64,000 nucleotides of DNA from NCBI RefSeq assembly GCF_030159895.1, contig NZ_BSNI01000002.1:2506306-2570305 (forward strand), given 5' to 3'. The stretch's first letter is position 1. The number at the start of each line of letters is the position of its first letter. Positions 9,301-18,413 of the stretch are shown in pieces. Under the pieces are notes generated by a model, which was given only the letters and a program-made list of their open reading frames with translations, was not told the DNA's origin and ran no database searches. Made by a program: the position numbers and the translations under genes. Source of the DNA: Maritalea porphyrae. Lineage in GTDB: Bacteria > Pseudomonadota > Alphaproteobacteria > Rhizobiales > Devosiaceae.

Positions 9301-9783
9301 ATGCGCACACTCGTTATCTACTATTCAAAAACCGGCAATTCACGAGTTGTCGCGCGCGCAATTGCAAAAAAGCTGCAAATTGACCTGCAGGAAATCCGAT
9401 GTGATCAGTATCTAGGCGCTGCGGGCGATTTGCGCGCGGGCTTAGACAACATTCTTGGGCGCAAACCTAAACTTCCGCAAATTCCAGATCTTGATGAATA
9501 TGACCAGATCATACTTGGTGGACCAATTTGGCTTGGGCGACCCTGTGCCCCTATACGCGCTGCGGCACACCAATATCTCAAATCCAAAAAGAGTGTCGGA
9601 CTATTCGTATGTGGCATGGGGCCAGACGATTTAGATAGCGCGGCCAAGGAATTGGCGTCTTTGTTAGACGCGCCAGTGGACGCTGTCCTAAAGGCACACG
9701 GAGAAATGCTTGATACGCCGGAGTTTAAGAGTTTGGTCGAAGAGTTCTGCAATGCGATGTCCCGCGAACCGACGACAGCATAG
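9301..9783 (+). CDS. Flavodoxin-like protein
   Basis: A 160-residue cytoplasmic FMN-binding protein. The phosphate-binding loop is at the N terminus (VIYYSKTGNSRVVARAIAKK), and a second flavin-contacting stretch is IILGGPIWLGRPCAPIRAA. Such short flavodoxin-domain proteins carry electrons or act as NAD(P)H-dependent reductases; the partner is unknown. A GGGGGAATGAT stretch precedes the ATG. After the stop there is a TCACCAC/GTGGTGA hairpin (9793-9814) without a clear T-run. Confidence 0.85.
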   Translation: MRTLVIYYSKTGNSRVVARAIAKKLQIDLQEIRCDQYLGAAGDLRAGLDNILGRKPKLPQIPDLDEYDQIILGGPIWLGRPCAPIRAAAHQYLKSKKSVGLFVCGMGPDDLDSAAKELASLLDAPVDAVLKAHGEMLDTPEFKSLVEEFCNAMSREPTTA

Positions 9784-9820
9784 TTTGCAAAGTCACCACT
9801 TGCGATTGTGGTGATCGCCG

Positions 9821-10105
9821 TTATTCGCCCTCGCGAACTTCATATTCGCGCGGAATACCTTCTGTCACTTTGAACCATTTCGAAGATTTTGTGCGTTCCT
9901 GATGTGCCTCAAACGCGGCGCGATTCACAAACAGTTCTGCCACTTTAAGCCGTCCTTCAACTTGTGTTGAAGGCACAACCTCAAAGGACACGCATCCAGG
10001 CTCGGCGCGCGTCAGTTCGATATGCATTGGCAATGCCGCTTCAACTTCTTCTAGCCGGTCCAAAGGCACGTCTATATAGCCGTTGAGATAGATCATTCCT
10101 GACAT
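9821..10105 (-). CDS. Antibiotic biosynthesis monooxygenase (ABM) domain protein
   Basis: A 94-residue single-domain protein of the dimeric alpha-beta barrel superfamily. Conserved positions include PLDRLEEVEAALPMHIELTR, EPGCVSFEVVPS and FVNRAAFEAHQERTKSS, as in putative quinol monooxygenases such as YgiN. These act on quinols or small aromatic compounds without cofactor, though most members are untested. The start at 10105 has GGAGG five bases upstream. It lies on the same strand as metY but behind the metY terminator, so it probably has its own promoter. Confidence 0.83.
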   Translation of the reverse strand: MSGMIYLNGYIDVPLDRLEEVEAALPMHIELTRAEPGCVSFEVVPSTQVEGRLKVAELFVNRAAFEAHQERTKSSKWFKVTEGIPREYEVREGE

Positions 10106-10121
10106 AAGGCCTCCAAGGCAC

Positions 10122-10151
10122 AAAAAGGGTCGCGCTGATTGGCGCGACCCT
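10122..10151 (-). terminator. Intrinsic terminator of metY
   Basis: On the minus strand an AGGGTCGCGC/GCGCGACCCT stem with a six-base loop is followed by a short T-run, about ten bases after the metY stop. Confidence 0.85.
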
Positions 10152-10162
10152 TAGCAGCTTTG

Positions 10163-11431
10163 CTAAACGTTGGCCAATGCCTGATCAATGTCAGCGATGA
10201 TATCGTCGACATGCTCGATGCCAACAGAAATACGCACCAAATCCTCAGACACGCCAGCGGCTTTCAGCTCATCCGCACTCAATTGACGGTGCGTGGTCGA
10301 AGCAGGGTGACAAGCTAGCGATTTTGCATCGCCAATATTCACAAGGCGCAATATCATTTTAAGGGCGTCGATAAACTTAGCACCATTGTCGCGCCCACCT
10401 TTGATGCCAAAGCTAAGGATGCCAGATGCTTTACCGCCGGAAATCTTGTTGGCCAAATCATGATAAGGCGATGACTTCAGCCCGGCATAATTCACCCATT
10501 CAACCTTGTCATGCGCTTCAAGATATTCAGCAACTTTCTGCGCGTTTTCGCAATGACGCTCAATCCGCAAACCCAGCGTTTCCAAACCCTGCAAAATCAA
10601 GAATGCATTCATCGGTGAAATGGCAGCACCGGTATTGCGCAATGGCACAACGCGCGCACGGCCAATAAATGCTGCCTCGCCAAGTGCTTCAGTGTAAACA
10701 ACGCCATGATAGGATGGATCTGGTTCATTAAGCATTGGGAATCGTTCTTTGTTGGCCGCCCAATCAAACTTGCCGCTGTCAACAATAATACCGCCAATCG
10801 ATGTGCCGTGGCCGCCAATATATTTGGTCAATGAGTGAACAACAATATCCGCGCCATGTTCAAATGGACGACACAAATATGGTGTAGCCACGGTGTTGTC
10901 GACAATCACAGGCACGCCGTGCGCATGTGCAATTTCCGCCAGCTTTTGAATATCAACGACATTGCCCGCAGGGTTGCCAATGCTTTCACAAAATACAGCT
11001 CTTGTGTTGCTATCGAACAAATTTTCGATACCCTCAAAGCTTGCATCAACCATGCGCACATCGATGCCCTGACGCGGCAATGTATGTTCGAACAAGTTGT
11101 AGGTGCCACCATAAAGCTGCGCGACGGAAATAATATTATCGCCAGCTTCCGCAATGGTCTGAATGGCATAGGTGATGGCCGACATGCCTGAAGCAAGCGC
11201 CAAGCCTGCAATACCACCTTCCATCTCAGCAACACGTTGCTCCAATACCGCTGTGGTTGGGTTCATGATGCGAGTATAAATGTTGCCCTGCACCTTTAAG
11301 TCAAACAGGTCAGCGCCGTGCTGCGTATCATCAAAAGTATATGATGTCGTTTGGTAAATCGGCACAGCTGCTGCTTTGGTGGTGGCCTCAGATTCATAGC
11401 CATGATGAAGCGCGAGTGATTCAAGTTTCAT
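10163..11431 (-). CDS. metY: O-acetylhomoserine sulfhydrylase (PLP-dependent)
   Basis: A 422-residue enzyme of the Cys/Met metabolism PLP family. It makes homocysteine (or methionine) from O-acetylhomoserine and a sulfur donor. The PLP lysine is Lys203 in HSLTKYIGGHGTSIGG; other hallmarks are YTRIMNPTTAVLEQRVAEME and CESIGNPAGNVVDI. Length and the C-terminal CHPASTTHRQLS favour MetY over the shorter MetZ or MetB types. GAAGGA lies seven bases before the ATG. The 5' leader can fold into two mutually exclusive hairpins next to this site (11439-11484), hinting at translational control. Confidence 0.93.
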   Translation of the reverse strand: MKLESLALHHGYESEATTKAAAVPIYQTTSYTFDDTQHGADLFDLKVQGNIYTRIMNPTTAVLEQRVAEMEGGIAGLALASGMSAITYAIQTIAEAGDNIISVAQLYGGTYNLFEHTLPRQGIDVRMVDASFEGIENLFDSNTRAVFCESIGNPAGNVVDIQKLAEIAHAHGVPVIVDNTVATPYLCRPFEHGADIVVHSLTKYIGGHGTSIGGIIVDSGKFDWAANKERFPMLNEPDPSYHGVVYTEALGEAAFIGRARVVPLRNTGAAISPMNAFLILQGLETLGLRIERHCENAQKVAEYLEAHDKVEWVNYAGLKSSPYHDLANKISGGKASGILSFGIKGGRDNGAKFIDALKMILRLVNIGDAKSLACHPASTTHRQLSADELKAAGVSEDLVRISVGIEHVDDIIADIDQALANV

Positions 11432-11438
11432 CGGTCAG

Positions 11439-11484
11439 TCCTTCGCTAGTGGTTTTCGACGGTCAACCTAGCAAGAATTGCCAG
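11439..11484 (-). promoter_or_regulatory. Candidate switch in the metY leader: two exclusive hairpins
   Basis: On the minus strand a CTGGCAA/TTGCTAG hairpin with a three-base loop (11468-11484) shares five bases with a second hairpin, GCTAGGTT/AACC-A-CTAGC (11445-11472). Both cannot form at once, and the second ends directly at the GAAGGA ribosome binding site of metY (11439-11444). Alternative folding of this kind is typical of riboswitch expression platforms. I could not match the segment to the SAM-II consensus, so the class is unknown or the structure is not regulatory. Confidence 0.4.
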
Positions 11485-11721
11485 CTTTGGACTAGTCAGA
11501 TTGACGCGATCTGGACCGACGAGACAATTTATCTCAGCATGCCGGCAACTCTGACTGCGACCAGGAAAACCTTGATATTTGTCAACGAAAATAGAACAAT
11601 GCAGACAACTATTTTGCCAAGACTTATGGATTTCCATAGCTTGGAGCGAATTAAGATTTTGAGATAAAAGCAAAAACAAATTACGCGCCACAAACACAGA
11701 TGGCAAAAGGGAGAAACTATC

Positions 11722-13923
11722 ATGCGCAAAATGCTGCTCGCTAGCGCGGTGCTTGCTTCAAGCTTGCTGGCCACCAACGCCACTTTCGCAAACGAACGAA
11801 CAATGATTGTCTTAGACGGCTCAGGCTCGATGTGGGGCCAAATTGATGGTGTGCCGAAGCTGCAGATCGCGCGAGATACGCTGCGTGAAGTCCTAAAGTC
11901 CGTGCCTGACACAACAGAGCTTGGCTTGATGGCTTATGGCCACCGCAAAAAAGGCGACTGTAACGACATTGAATTGGTCGTGCCGCCTGCGCTTGGCACC
12001 GCATCAACCATTGCGGACAAAGCCGACAGCATGAAGTTTTTGGGCAAGACGCCCCTAACCGAAGCCGTAAAACGCGCTGCTGAAGAGCTGCGATATACAG
12101 AAGACACGGCAACGGTCGTCCTGATCACCGATGGACTAGAAACCTGCAAAGCAAACGTTTGTGAACTCGGCGCATTGCTTGAATCGCAAGGTGCAAATTT
12201 CACAGCGCACGTGGTTGGATTCGGATTATCTAAAGAAGAAGGCGCACAAGTCGCTTGCCTTGCCGAAAACACTGGCGGTCAATACTTCTCCGCCGATAAC
12301 GGTGCGGCACTCGCAGACGCGCTCAAAGAAACTGTGGTGGCGATCACCCCATCGGTGACACTTGTCCCCGTCGATCAAAGTGGCGAAAAAATTACCGACA
12401 TCACGCTCACCTGGAGCGTTTTGAATGCAGATGGCACTGAAGCCTTTACCGACTACGGATTTGGCAGTGCGGGCGGCAAACTTGGCGCTGGCGACTATAC
12501 CGTAAGTGTTGAAGGACCAGCAGCTTCAGGTGGTGGCGCCATAAGCGTTGTCGCAGATGTAAAATCCCAAAGTTTTGAGATCACGCTTGAAGTTCAGCGC
12601 CTTGAAGCAACCGTCACAGCCCCTGCCCAAATTGCGGCCGGCGCAGAATTTGACGTAACATGGGAAGGGCCAGATCACAAAAGCGATTACATCACCATCG
12701 TTGCTAAAGGTAGCGACGAAGGCACTTACAACGACTATGCATACACGAAAAACGGCAACCCATCCGAAATCAACGCACCCGACGGATTAGGCGCATATGA
12801 GGTGCGCTATGTGCATGGCGAAACGCGTAAGACGCTTGGGGTCGCAGACATTGAAATAGTCGAAATTACCGGCTCAGTTTCCGCGCCAGAACAAGTTGCT
12901 GCTGGCAGTGAATTTGAGGTGAATTGGACGGGCCCAGCCTATAGAAGTGACTATATCACTATTGTCGAAGTCGGCGCTGAAGAAGGCAGCTACAAGGACT
13001 ATGCCTATGCCAAAAATGAAAACCCGGCAAAAATCCAAGCGCCGGACAGTTTAGGCACGTTTGAAGTCCGCTATGTGATTGGCGCAAGCAAGCGCACTCT
13101 TGCCGCTACGACTGTCGAAGTCACTCCGGTTTCTGGGACGATCAATGCACCAGAGAGCGTGCCTGCTGGTTCTGAATTTAAAGTTGAATGGACAGGTCCG
13201 AGCAACCAAGGTGACTATCTCACTATTGTGCCAGCCGGCGCGGAAGAAGGCAGCTACAAGGATTACGCTTACACCCAGCACGGCTCGCCATCGGAGCTGA
13301 CCGCGCCTGATGATGTGGGGGCATATGAGGTGCGCTACGTCATCGCCTCGAGCAAGCGCACGTTGGCGTCACAGCCGATAACACTAACAGAAGTCTCCGC
13401 GAGCTTGAACGTTCCCGGACCCATTATTCCTGGCGGCACCATTCGTGTAGAATGGGAAGGCCCGAACGGACCATCCGACTATATTACGGTTGTGGAAATG
13501 GGAGCGGATGAAGGCACCTATATGGATTACGCCTATACCAAAAACGGCTCACCGGCAGAGATCAACTTGCCCAAAGCGCTAGGCGTATTTGAAGTTCGGT
13601 ATGTTGTTGGCTCATCAGATCGCACCTTGGCAAGCGTGCCCATAACCCTGAAACCAGTAAGTGCAACCGTGACGCCACCCGCAACAGCCAAAGCTGGTGA
13701 AGCGATTGAGATCAGTTGGACCGGCCCGGCCGCAAAAGGCGACACCATCGAAATCGTGCCCATGGGCGCGGATGACGGTGCGGCACCACTTGCCAAGGCT
13801 GGCACGGTGCAAGGCAGCCCCCTATTCATCTATGCACCTGAAGATGCAGGTGAATACCAAGTGCGCTATAAGGTGAAAGACACTGGCAGGGTATTGGCAA
13901 GAGCACCATTGAGCGTTGAATAG
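11722..13923 (+). CDS. Secreted VWA-domain protein with five 88-residue repeats
   Basis: A 733-residue protein. It starts with a signal peptide (about residues 1-23) and a von Willebrand factor A domain (about 25-210) with an intact MIDAS start, VLDGSGSMWGQ. A linker beta domain (about 212-294) follows, then five tandem repeats. The repeats begin at 12607, 12871, 13135, 13399 and 13663, each exactly 264 bases apart. Their core is an Ig-like pattern: AGSEF-V-W-GP, DYITIV, DYAYTKNG, APD-LG-YEVRYV and RTLA. Repeat five is the most diverged. The protein is probably exported and may bind a surface partner through the metal site; no function is known. GGGAG lies eight bases before the ATG. Confidence 0.85.
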   Translation: MRKMLLASAVLASSLLATNATFANERTMIVLDGSGSMWGQIDGVPKLQIARDTLREVLKSVPDTTELGLMAYGHRKKGDCNDIELVVPPALGTASTIADKADSMKFLGKTPLTEAVKRAAEELRYTEDTATVVLITDGLETCKANVCELGALLESQGANFTAHVVGFGLSKEEGAQVACLAENTGGQYFSADNGAALADALKETVVAITPSVTLVPVDQSGEKITDITLTWSVLNADGTEAFTDYGFGSAGGKLGAGDYTVSVEGPAASGGGAISVVADVKSQSFEITLEVQRLEATVTAPAQIAAGAEFDVTWEGPDHKSDYITIVAKGSDEGTYNDYAYTKNGNPSEINAPDGLGAYEVRYVHGETRKTLGVADIEIVEITGSVSAPEQVAAGSEFEVNWTGPAYRSDYITIVEVGAEEGSYKDYAYAKNENPAKIQAPDSLGTFEVRYVIGASKRTLAATTVEVTPVSGTINAPESVPAGSEFKVEWTGPSNQGDYLTIVPAGAEEGSYKDYAYTQHGSPSELTAPDDVGAYEVRYVIASSKRTLASQPITLTEVSASLNVPGPIIPGGTIRVEWEGPNGPSDYITVVEMGADEGTYMDYAYTKNGSPAEINLPKALGVFEVRYVVGSSDRTLASVPITLKPVSATVTPPATAKAGEAIEISWTGPAAKGDTIEIVPMGADDGAAPLAKAGTVQGSPLFIYAPEDAGEYQVRYKVKDTGRVLARAPLSVE
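12607..13920 (+). repeat. Five tandem 264-bp coding repeats in the VWA gene
   Basis: Repeat units start at 12607, 12871, 13135, 13399 and 13663 with no indel between the first four boundaries. DNA identity between units is low enough that codons differ widely, so the copies look old and held in register by selection on the protein rather than recently duplicated. Confidence 0.8.
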
Positions 13924-13934
13924 GCAACGAAAAA

Positions 13935-13957
13935 GGGCCACCCAAACTGGGTGGCCC
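13935..13957. terminator. Bidirectional terminator between VWA gene and cspA
   Basis: A perfect nine-base-pair stem GGGCCACCC/GGGTGGCCC with a five-base loop is flanked by A-rich sequence on the left and TCTTTAAAA on the right. It can stop both the VWA gene and the convergent cold-shock gene. Confidence 0.85.
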
Positions 13958-13986
13958 TCTTTAAAACTCAAACCGTTGAGTTGGAC

Positions 13987-14196
13987 TTAGTCCAAAAGCT
14001 CAAGATTTGTAGCTGACTCGCGACCGTCGCGACCAGCTTCAAGTTCGTAAGAAACTTTTTGACCGTCGTTAAGGCCTGAAAGACCTGAACGCTCTACAGC
14101 AGAAATGTGCACGAATGCATCTTTGCCGCCATCGTCAGGAGAAATAAAGCCGAAGCCCTTGGTTGAATTGAAGAATTTAACTGTACCGTTAGCCAT
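13987..14196 (-). CDS. cspA: Cold-shock domain protein
   Basis: A 69-residue single cold-shock domain. The RNA-binding motifs RNP1 (KGFGFISPD) and RNP2 ([10 protein letters not shown]) are both present, as is the usual start [14 protein letters not shown]. It binds single-stranded RNA and acts as an RNA chaperone in the cytoplasm. The start at 14196 is fixed by family alignment. About 200 bases without another gene lie upstream, enough for the long structured leader that controls many csp genes, although no specific thermosensor fold was confirmed. Confidence 0.95.
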   Translation of the reverse strand: MANGTVKFFNSTKGFGFISPDDGGKDAFVHISAVERSGLSGLNDGQKVSYELEAGRDGRESATNLELLD

Positions 14197-14410
14197 GGTA
14201 ATACCTATTGTAGTGGTGCTGGTGCGAATTATTCGATCCAGCGGATTGTCCTTCTTGCAACATGCAATAAGGGGTAACGTTCGCAAATATCAGGGGGAAA
14301 ACCATTCTAACCGGCAAGCCGGGCATCAAGTTAGCCAAAGACGGCTGAAAACGTAGAAGTCTCTATGCATGTGAATAAGACAAATGGCAAGTTTTTTCTT
14401 GTCTCATTTC

Positions 14411-15199
14411 TTATTCAGCAATTGCCAATTTATGGCGCTGCACCGAAAAATCGAACACCTGTCGGGCGTTTTCCAATATCTCCACGTCAGGGAATGGGCC
14501 ATAGATTTTTTCAAAATCGATCCCTTGCATCGCATTCTCAATGCCTGAAAGTTTGGACAGGCCAAGCGGCAAGCGATTTGGAAAACTGCGCATAAATGAC
14601 ACTGATTTGCGATCGGGATTTGGAAAAACTGTATCGCCTGAGAACATCAAATCGCCGTTCGCGCGATGTACAGTCATCACACTTGAACCTTCAAAATGCC
14701 CACCAGCGCATATTAGCTTCGCGCCGCCATTCAGATCCATATGTGTCCCGCTCCAGGTCACCAACGCTTCAAATGGCTGCCCAATCCAACGCGCATCGTT
14801 TTCATGCACATACACCGGGATAGAAAGCAGCTCCGACCACGCTTTGATCGTTGAATAGAAATGCGGGTGCGATATCGCCATGGCCGACACGCCGCCGTGG
14901 CGATCAAAAAACTGTTTTATTTCTGGGTCGACCATGGGCACGCAATCCCAAAGCACGCCCTTCCCCTCAGTCTTGATGAACCACATACGTTGCCCAATGC
15001 CGAATGTCGGCGTGACCCGAATTTCATAAACCCCCGCTTCTCGCTCAATGATTTCAAATTGACGCCCCGCACTGATTTCATCCAGCGTGCGCCACTCCTG
15101 CCCAGTTGCGGGCACATATTGCCGTTCATCCGCGCAAATCGGGCACAAATCTAGTTCTGGATTATCATTTCGCTGAACGCCGCATGTTTCACAAATCAC
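14411..15199 (-). CDS. Metallo-beta-lactamase-fold hydrolase with N-terminal zinc ribbon
   Basis: A 262-residue protein. Residues 1-25 carry two cysteine pairs (CETC and CPIC) that look like a small zinc ribbon. The rest has the metallo-beta-lactamase fold, but the first motif reads SHPHFYS rather than HxHxDH; GGHFEGSS and the later FSGDTVF are kept. This altered first motif resembles a known subgroup of MBL-fold proteins, so it may be family-typical rather than a defect. The substrate is unknown. The start is GTG at 15199 with AGGTGG upstream. Confidence 0.83.
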   Translation of the reverse strand: MICETCGVQRNDNPELDLCPICADERQYVPATGQEWRTLDEISAGRQFEIIEREAGVYEIRVTPTFGIGQRMWFIKTEGKGVLWDCVPMVDPEIKQFFDRHGGVSAMAISHPHFYSTIKAWSELLSIPVYVHENDARWIGQPFEALVTWSGTHMDLNGGAKLICAGGHFEGSSVMTVHRANGDLMFSGDTVFPNPDRKSVSFMRSFPNRLPLGLSKLSGIENAMQGIDFEKIYGPFPDVEILENARQVFDFSVQRHKLAIAE

Positions 15200-15310
15200 A
15201 ACACCACCTATAAAGAAAGTTTTTTCTTATTATATAAATTGGTCGTGTGACGTCAAGCACAACAGAATTTGCGGCATTAGCTTGGCTGATTGAAATCTCA
15301 TGAAAACTAC

Positions 15311-17299
15311 TTATTTGCCACTTGCAACGCTTGGAACTGGCGGCTCTTCGCACTCAGCAGTGCTGGCGCCATTATTTCTAAAGATGGCGAGGAGATCGCC
15401 ACTGGATATCGGTCGTGAAAGCAAAAACCCTTGCATTAGCCGACAGTCCATTTCCAGCAGCAGATTTCGCTGAGCTTTGTTTTCGATTCCTTCTGCCACG
15501 ACCGAAATACCAAGTTCGCGAACCAGTCGAATGACTGACCGTACGATGCTCTGTGTCTTTGGATCATGTTCAATTGTTGCGACGAAACTTTGGTCTAGTT
15601 TTACGCGGTCAAACGGCAATCGTTGTAAGTAACTCAAGCTCGAAAAGCCTGTACCAAAATCATCCAACGCAATCTTTGCACCGAGCTCCTTGAGTTTTAA
15701 GAGCATCGCTTCTGCTTGATCAAAATCCCGCACGATTGACGTCTCTGTTATCTCAAATGTTATGCGATGCGCTGGGAACCTAGAGTTTGTGACCATTTCA
15801 ACTATTTTGGCCATTGTATGCTCAGAGCCAATATCCGCTGCGCTCAGGTTGAAGGACAAGCTTACCTCATCGGGCCATGCGCGCGCCGCACGAAGCGCCT
15901 TGCTCAGCAACACTTCGGTCAACTTACCCATCATGCCGCAGCGCTCTGCCTGGCGGATGAACACGTCTGGCGAAAACTGCACCCCATCTTTGGACCAGCG
16001 CGCCAATGCTTCAACTGCAGCAACCTTGCCGTTTCTTTGGTCAAATATTGGCTGAAATGCCAAGGTAAGTTCTTTTTCTAAATCAGCGTTTTTCAGTTCT
16101 GTTTCGACAAAGCTGCGCTGTCGAATAGCTTTTTCATGTTCTGCAGAATAGATCACGATCTGCCCACGACTGTTTTGTTTAGCAAAGTACAGCGCGTGGT
16201 CTGCCTTTTCGAACAACTGATTGGCCTGCACCGAACCATCGACGGGCGCACTCAAAAGCCCAATTGATGCTGAAACACGAACGGTTGCCTGTGCCAGATG
16301 GATTGGCTCAGAAATGCACTTGCAGATGGCTTCCCCAAGTTCCTTTGCTCGGGCATCATCCAATGCCGGTTGCACAAGAAACCCAAATTCATCGCCACCA
16401 AGACGCGCAACAGTGACTGTATCGCCAGAGAACTTTGATAGACGATTGCCGACTTCCACCAATAACTGATCACCGGCAATATGACCGTAAACGTCATTAA
16501 TGGGTTTAAACCCGTCGATATCAAGCAACCCAACGGTTACATCTGTTGGCCCTTCAGTTGAATAGCCTGACTCAAGCGCCTCAAAGAATTTTCTCCTGTT
16601 GGGCAGACCCGTCAAACTATCAAGATTGGCAAGCTTTAAATTGTCGTTGCTCAACTTCCTTGTTTTTGCGTTACCAGAAATAAGACGCGCAAAATCGTTA
16701 TTGTAAGTGAGCATTGCATAAGCTACCGCGCCAACAACCAACATGGCATTGAACGCCATCGAAATATGCACCAGCTGATTAGTGGCAATATAGTGGATGC
16801 AGAATGGCACCAAGACGGCTGTTGCAACGCTCATTGCAGCGGCGCGCAGATACAACAAACAGCAAGTAACACCGACGATGGTTACAACTACAAAAAACGC
16901 AATATGGCTGTGCGCCACGGCATCACCGAACGGGTAAAGAGACAACGACCAGGAAACAAAACCAAACCCCAGCAACGCAGCAAGACGCACCGACCCTCGC
17001 AACCGCACTATTGCCTCGCGATAGGTATATTTACGATGCTTTTCTTTGACCCAATAGCGCAAGCGAACTGCACACACAGCAGTAAGTATCATGGGCATAC
17101 CAATGGTCAAAATTGGTGGCGCAAATTGATATTGCGTCAGTGCAAGACCAAATGAGCTCACACATGTAATGAAATAGATCATTGGCATTCGCTTAGCGAG
17201 CTCGCGTAGCTGCGCCTGAGCAAATTCTGGGTTGTCGATCGGCACCCGGTACAAATCAAAAAATGCGCGGATTCGGTCCAATTTAAATCGCCTATTCAA
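15311..17299 (-). CDS. Membrane GGDEF-EAL protein (cyclic di-GMP turnover)
   Basis: A 662-residue inner-membrane protein. About six membrane segments fill residues 38-200. The diguanylate cyclase domain follows, with intact GGDEF at 301-305, then a phosphodiesterase domain with EAL at 430-432, DDFGTGFSSLSYL and KLDQSFV. Both active sites look complete, so the protein could make and degrade cyclic di-GMP. No RxxD inhibition site precedes GGDEF. The N-terminal membrane region has no recognised sensor domain. The start is a TTG at 17299 without a good ribosome binding site, so the true start may lie a few codons later. Confidence 0.92.
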   Translation of the reverse strand: MNRRFKLDRIRAFFDLYRVPIDNPEFAQAQLRELAKRMPMIYFITCVSSFGLALTQYQFAPPILTIGMPMILTAVCAVRLRYWVKEKHRKYTYREAIVRLRGSVRLAALLGFGFVSWSLSLYPFGDAVAHSHIAFFVVVTIVGVTCCLLYLRAAAMSVATAVLVPFCIHYIATNQLVHISMAFNAMLVVGAVAYAMLTYNNDFARLISGNAKTRKLSNDNLKLANLDSLTGLPNRRKFFEALESGYSTEGPTDVTVGLLDIDGFKPINDVYGHIAGDQLLVEVGNRLSKFSGDTVTVARLGGDEFGFLVQPALDDARAKELGEAICKCISEPIHLAQATVRVSASIGLLSAPVDGSVQANQLFEKADHALYFAKQNSRGQIVIYSAEHEKAIRQRSFVETELKNADLEKELTLAFQPIFDQRNGKVAAVEALARWSKDGVQFSPDVFIRQAERCGMMGKLTEVLLSKALRAARAWPDEVSLSFNLSAADIGSEHTMAKIVEMVTNSRFPAHRITFEITETSIVRDFDQAEAMLLKLKELGAKIALDDFGTGFSSLSYLQRLPFDRVKLDQSFVATIEHDPKTQSIVRSVIRLVRELGISVVAEGIENKAQRNLLLEMDCRLMQGFLLSRPISSGDLLAIFRNNGASTAECEEPPVPSVASGK

Positions 17300-17506
17300 A
17301 ATGCTTACTGCGGCGCATTATGGGAACCGCAGATAAATAACGCGTTAAATGACATCTTCAGCTCCAATCAACACCCTAACTATGTGTTGCCACGCGCTGA
17401 TTCCCGAATATATGATGAGCGCTCCGACATTCTGGGCAGACCCCTGTTGATTGCCAATCACGCGGGCGCGGTCGTCCAGACTTTTCCAGAGTTGAAAGCG
17501 CCCGAC

Positions 17507-18409
17507 ATGACAAACCATCACACGAATCCCAAACTCGGCATGCTCTTGATGATCTCAATGGCCATGTTGTTGCCGGTCATGGACACTATCGGAAAATACC
17601 TGACCAACTTTCTTTCCCCCGGAACAATTGCGCTTTTCCGGTTTGTGCTTCAGGCAACTTTATTTATGCATCTTTTGGGCATCCAGCGAAAGCTAAGTCT
17701 GCCGCGCGCTCAGTGGAAAACACTCATGGGACTGGGCGCGCTGATTTGTGTTGTAATGCTAACGCTCATGCTGGGCTTAAGCGTTTTACCGCTCGCAACA
17801 TTTATCGCCATCTTCTTTGTTGAGCCGCTAATTCTCGTGTTCTTTTCCGTTGTTTTCTTAGGCGAGAAAGTTGGCTGGCGGCGGATCACAGCGTGTTTTG
17901 TTGGACTTCTGGGCGCGCTAATCATCATTCGACCAAACTATGCGACGTTTGGCATTTACGCCCTAATGCCTGTCCTCACCGCCATTTGCATGGCCGGCTA
18001 TTTCACTTTGACGAAACAGCTCCAAGGCAAAATGGATGGCATCGCCGTTCAAGGGTGGGCAACATTGTTTGGCACTGGCTTTCTGTGCGCCGCCATGATT
18101 GCCGGGCATCTTTCTAGTTTTGAAGACATGGCCTTCGCCCTTCCCCAAGGCATCCACTGGGCGTGGCTGGCACTTTCCGCCACCATCGGCGTGCTTGCCT
18201 ATGTGCTTATCGCAGAGGCGTTCAAACGCGCACCGGCGAGCCTTTTGGCACCATTTCAATACCTAGAAATCGTTGCAGCAACAATCTTGGGCTATCTTGT
18301 CTTTGGTGATTTCCCAGACGCAATCACATGGCTAGGCATCGCCATTATCCTTGGCGCCGGACTTTACGTCTTCTACCGAGAACAAAATACAAGCGAGCTT
18401 AGTGATTAG
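17507..18409 (+). CDS. DMT-family transporter (EamA domains)
   Basis: A 300-residue inner-membrane protein with about ten membrane helices arranged as two EamA repeats, the layout of drug/metabolite transporters. The first repeat begins MLLMISMAMLLPVMDTIGKY, and the second ends in the conserved GAGLYVFYRE. Proteins of this group export amino acids, nucleosides or drugs; the substrate cannot be told. The start at 17507 gives the usual family length; an upstream in-frame extension of 41 codons looks non-homologous. It converges with the M32 peptidase gene, only four bases between stops. Confidence 0.88.
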   Translation: MTNHHTNPKLGMLLMISMAMLLPVMDTIGKYLTNFLSPGTIALFRFVLQATLFMHLLGIQRKLSLPRAQWKTLMGLGALICVVMLTLMLGLSVLPLATFIAIFFVEPLILVFFSVVFLGEKVGWRRITACFVGLLGALIIIRPNYATFGIYALMPVLTAICMAGYFTLTKQLQGKMDGIAVQGWATLFGTGFLCAAMIAGHLSSFEDMAFALPQGIHWAWLALSATIGVLAYVLIAEAFKRAPASLLAPFQYLEIVAATILGYLVFGDFPDAITWLGIAIILGAGLYVFYREQNTSELSD

Positions 18410-18413
18410 ATCG

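Noticed and set aside
11432-11540. SAM-II riboswitch upstream of metY
   Set aside because: The leader has no match to the SAM-II core that I know; only alternative hairpins are seen, reported separately as an unclassified candidate.
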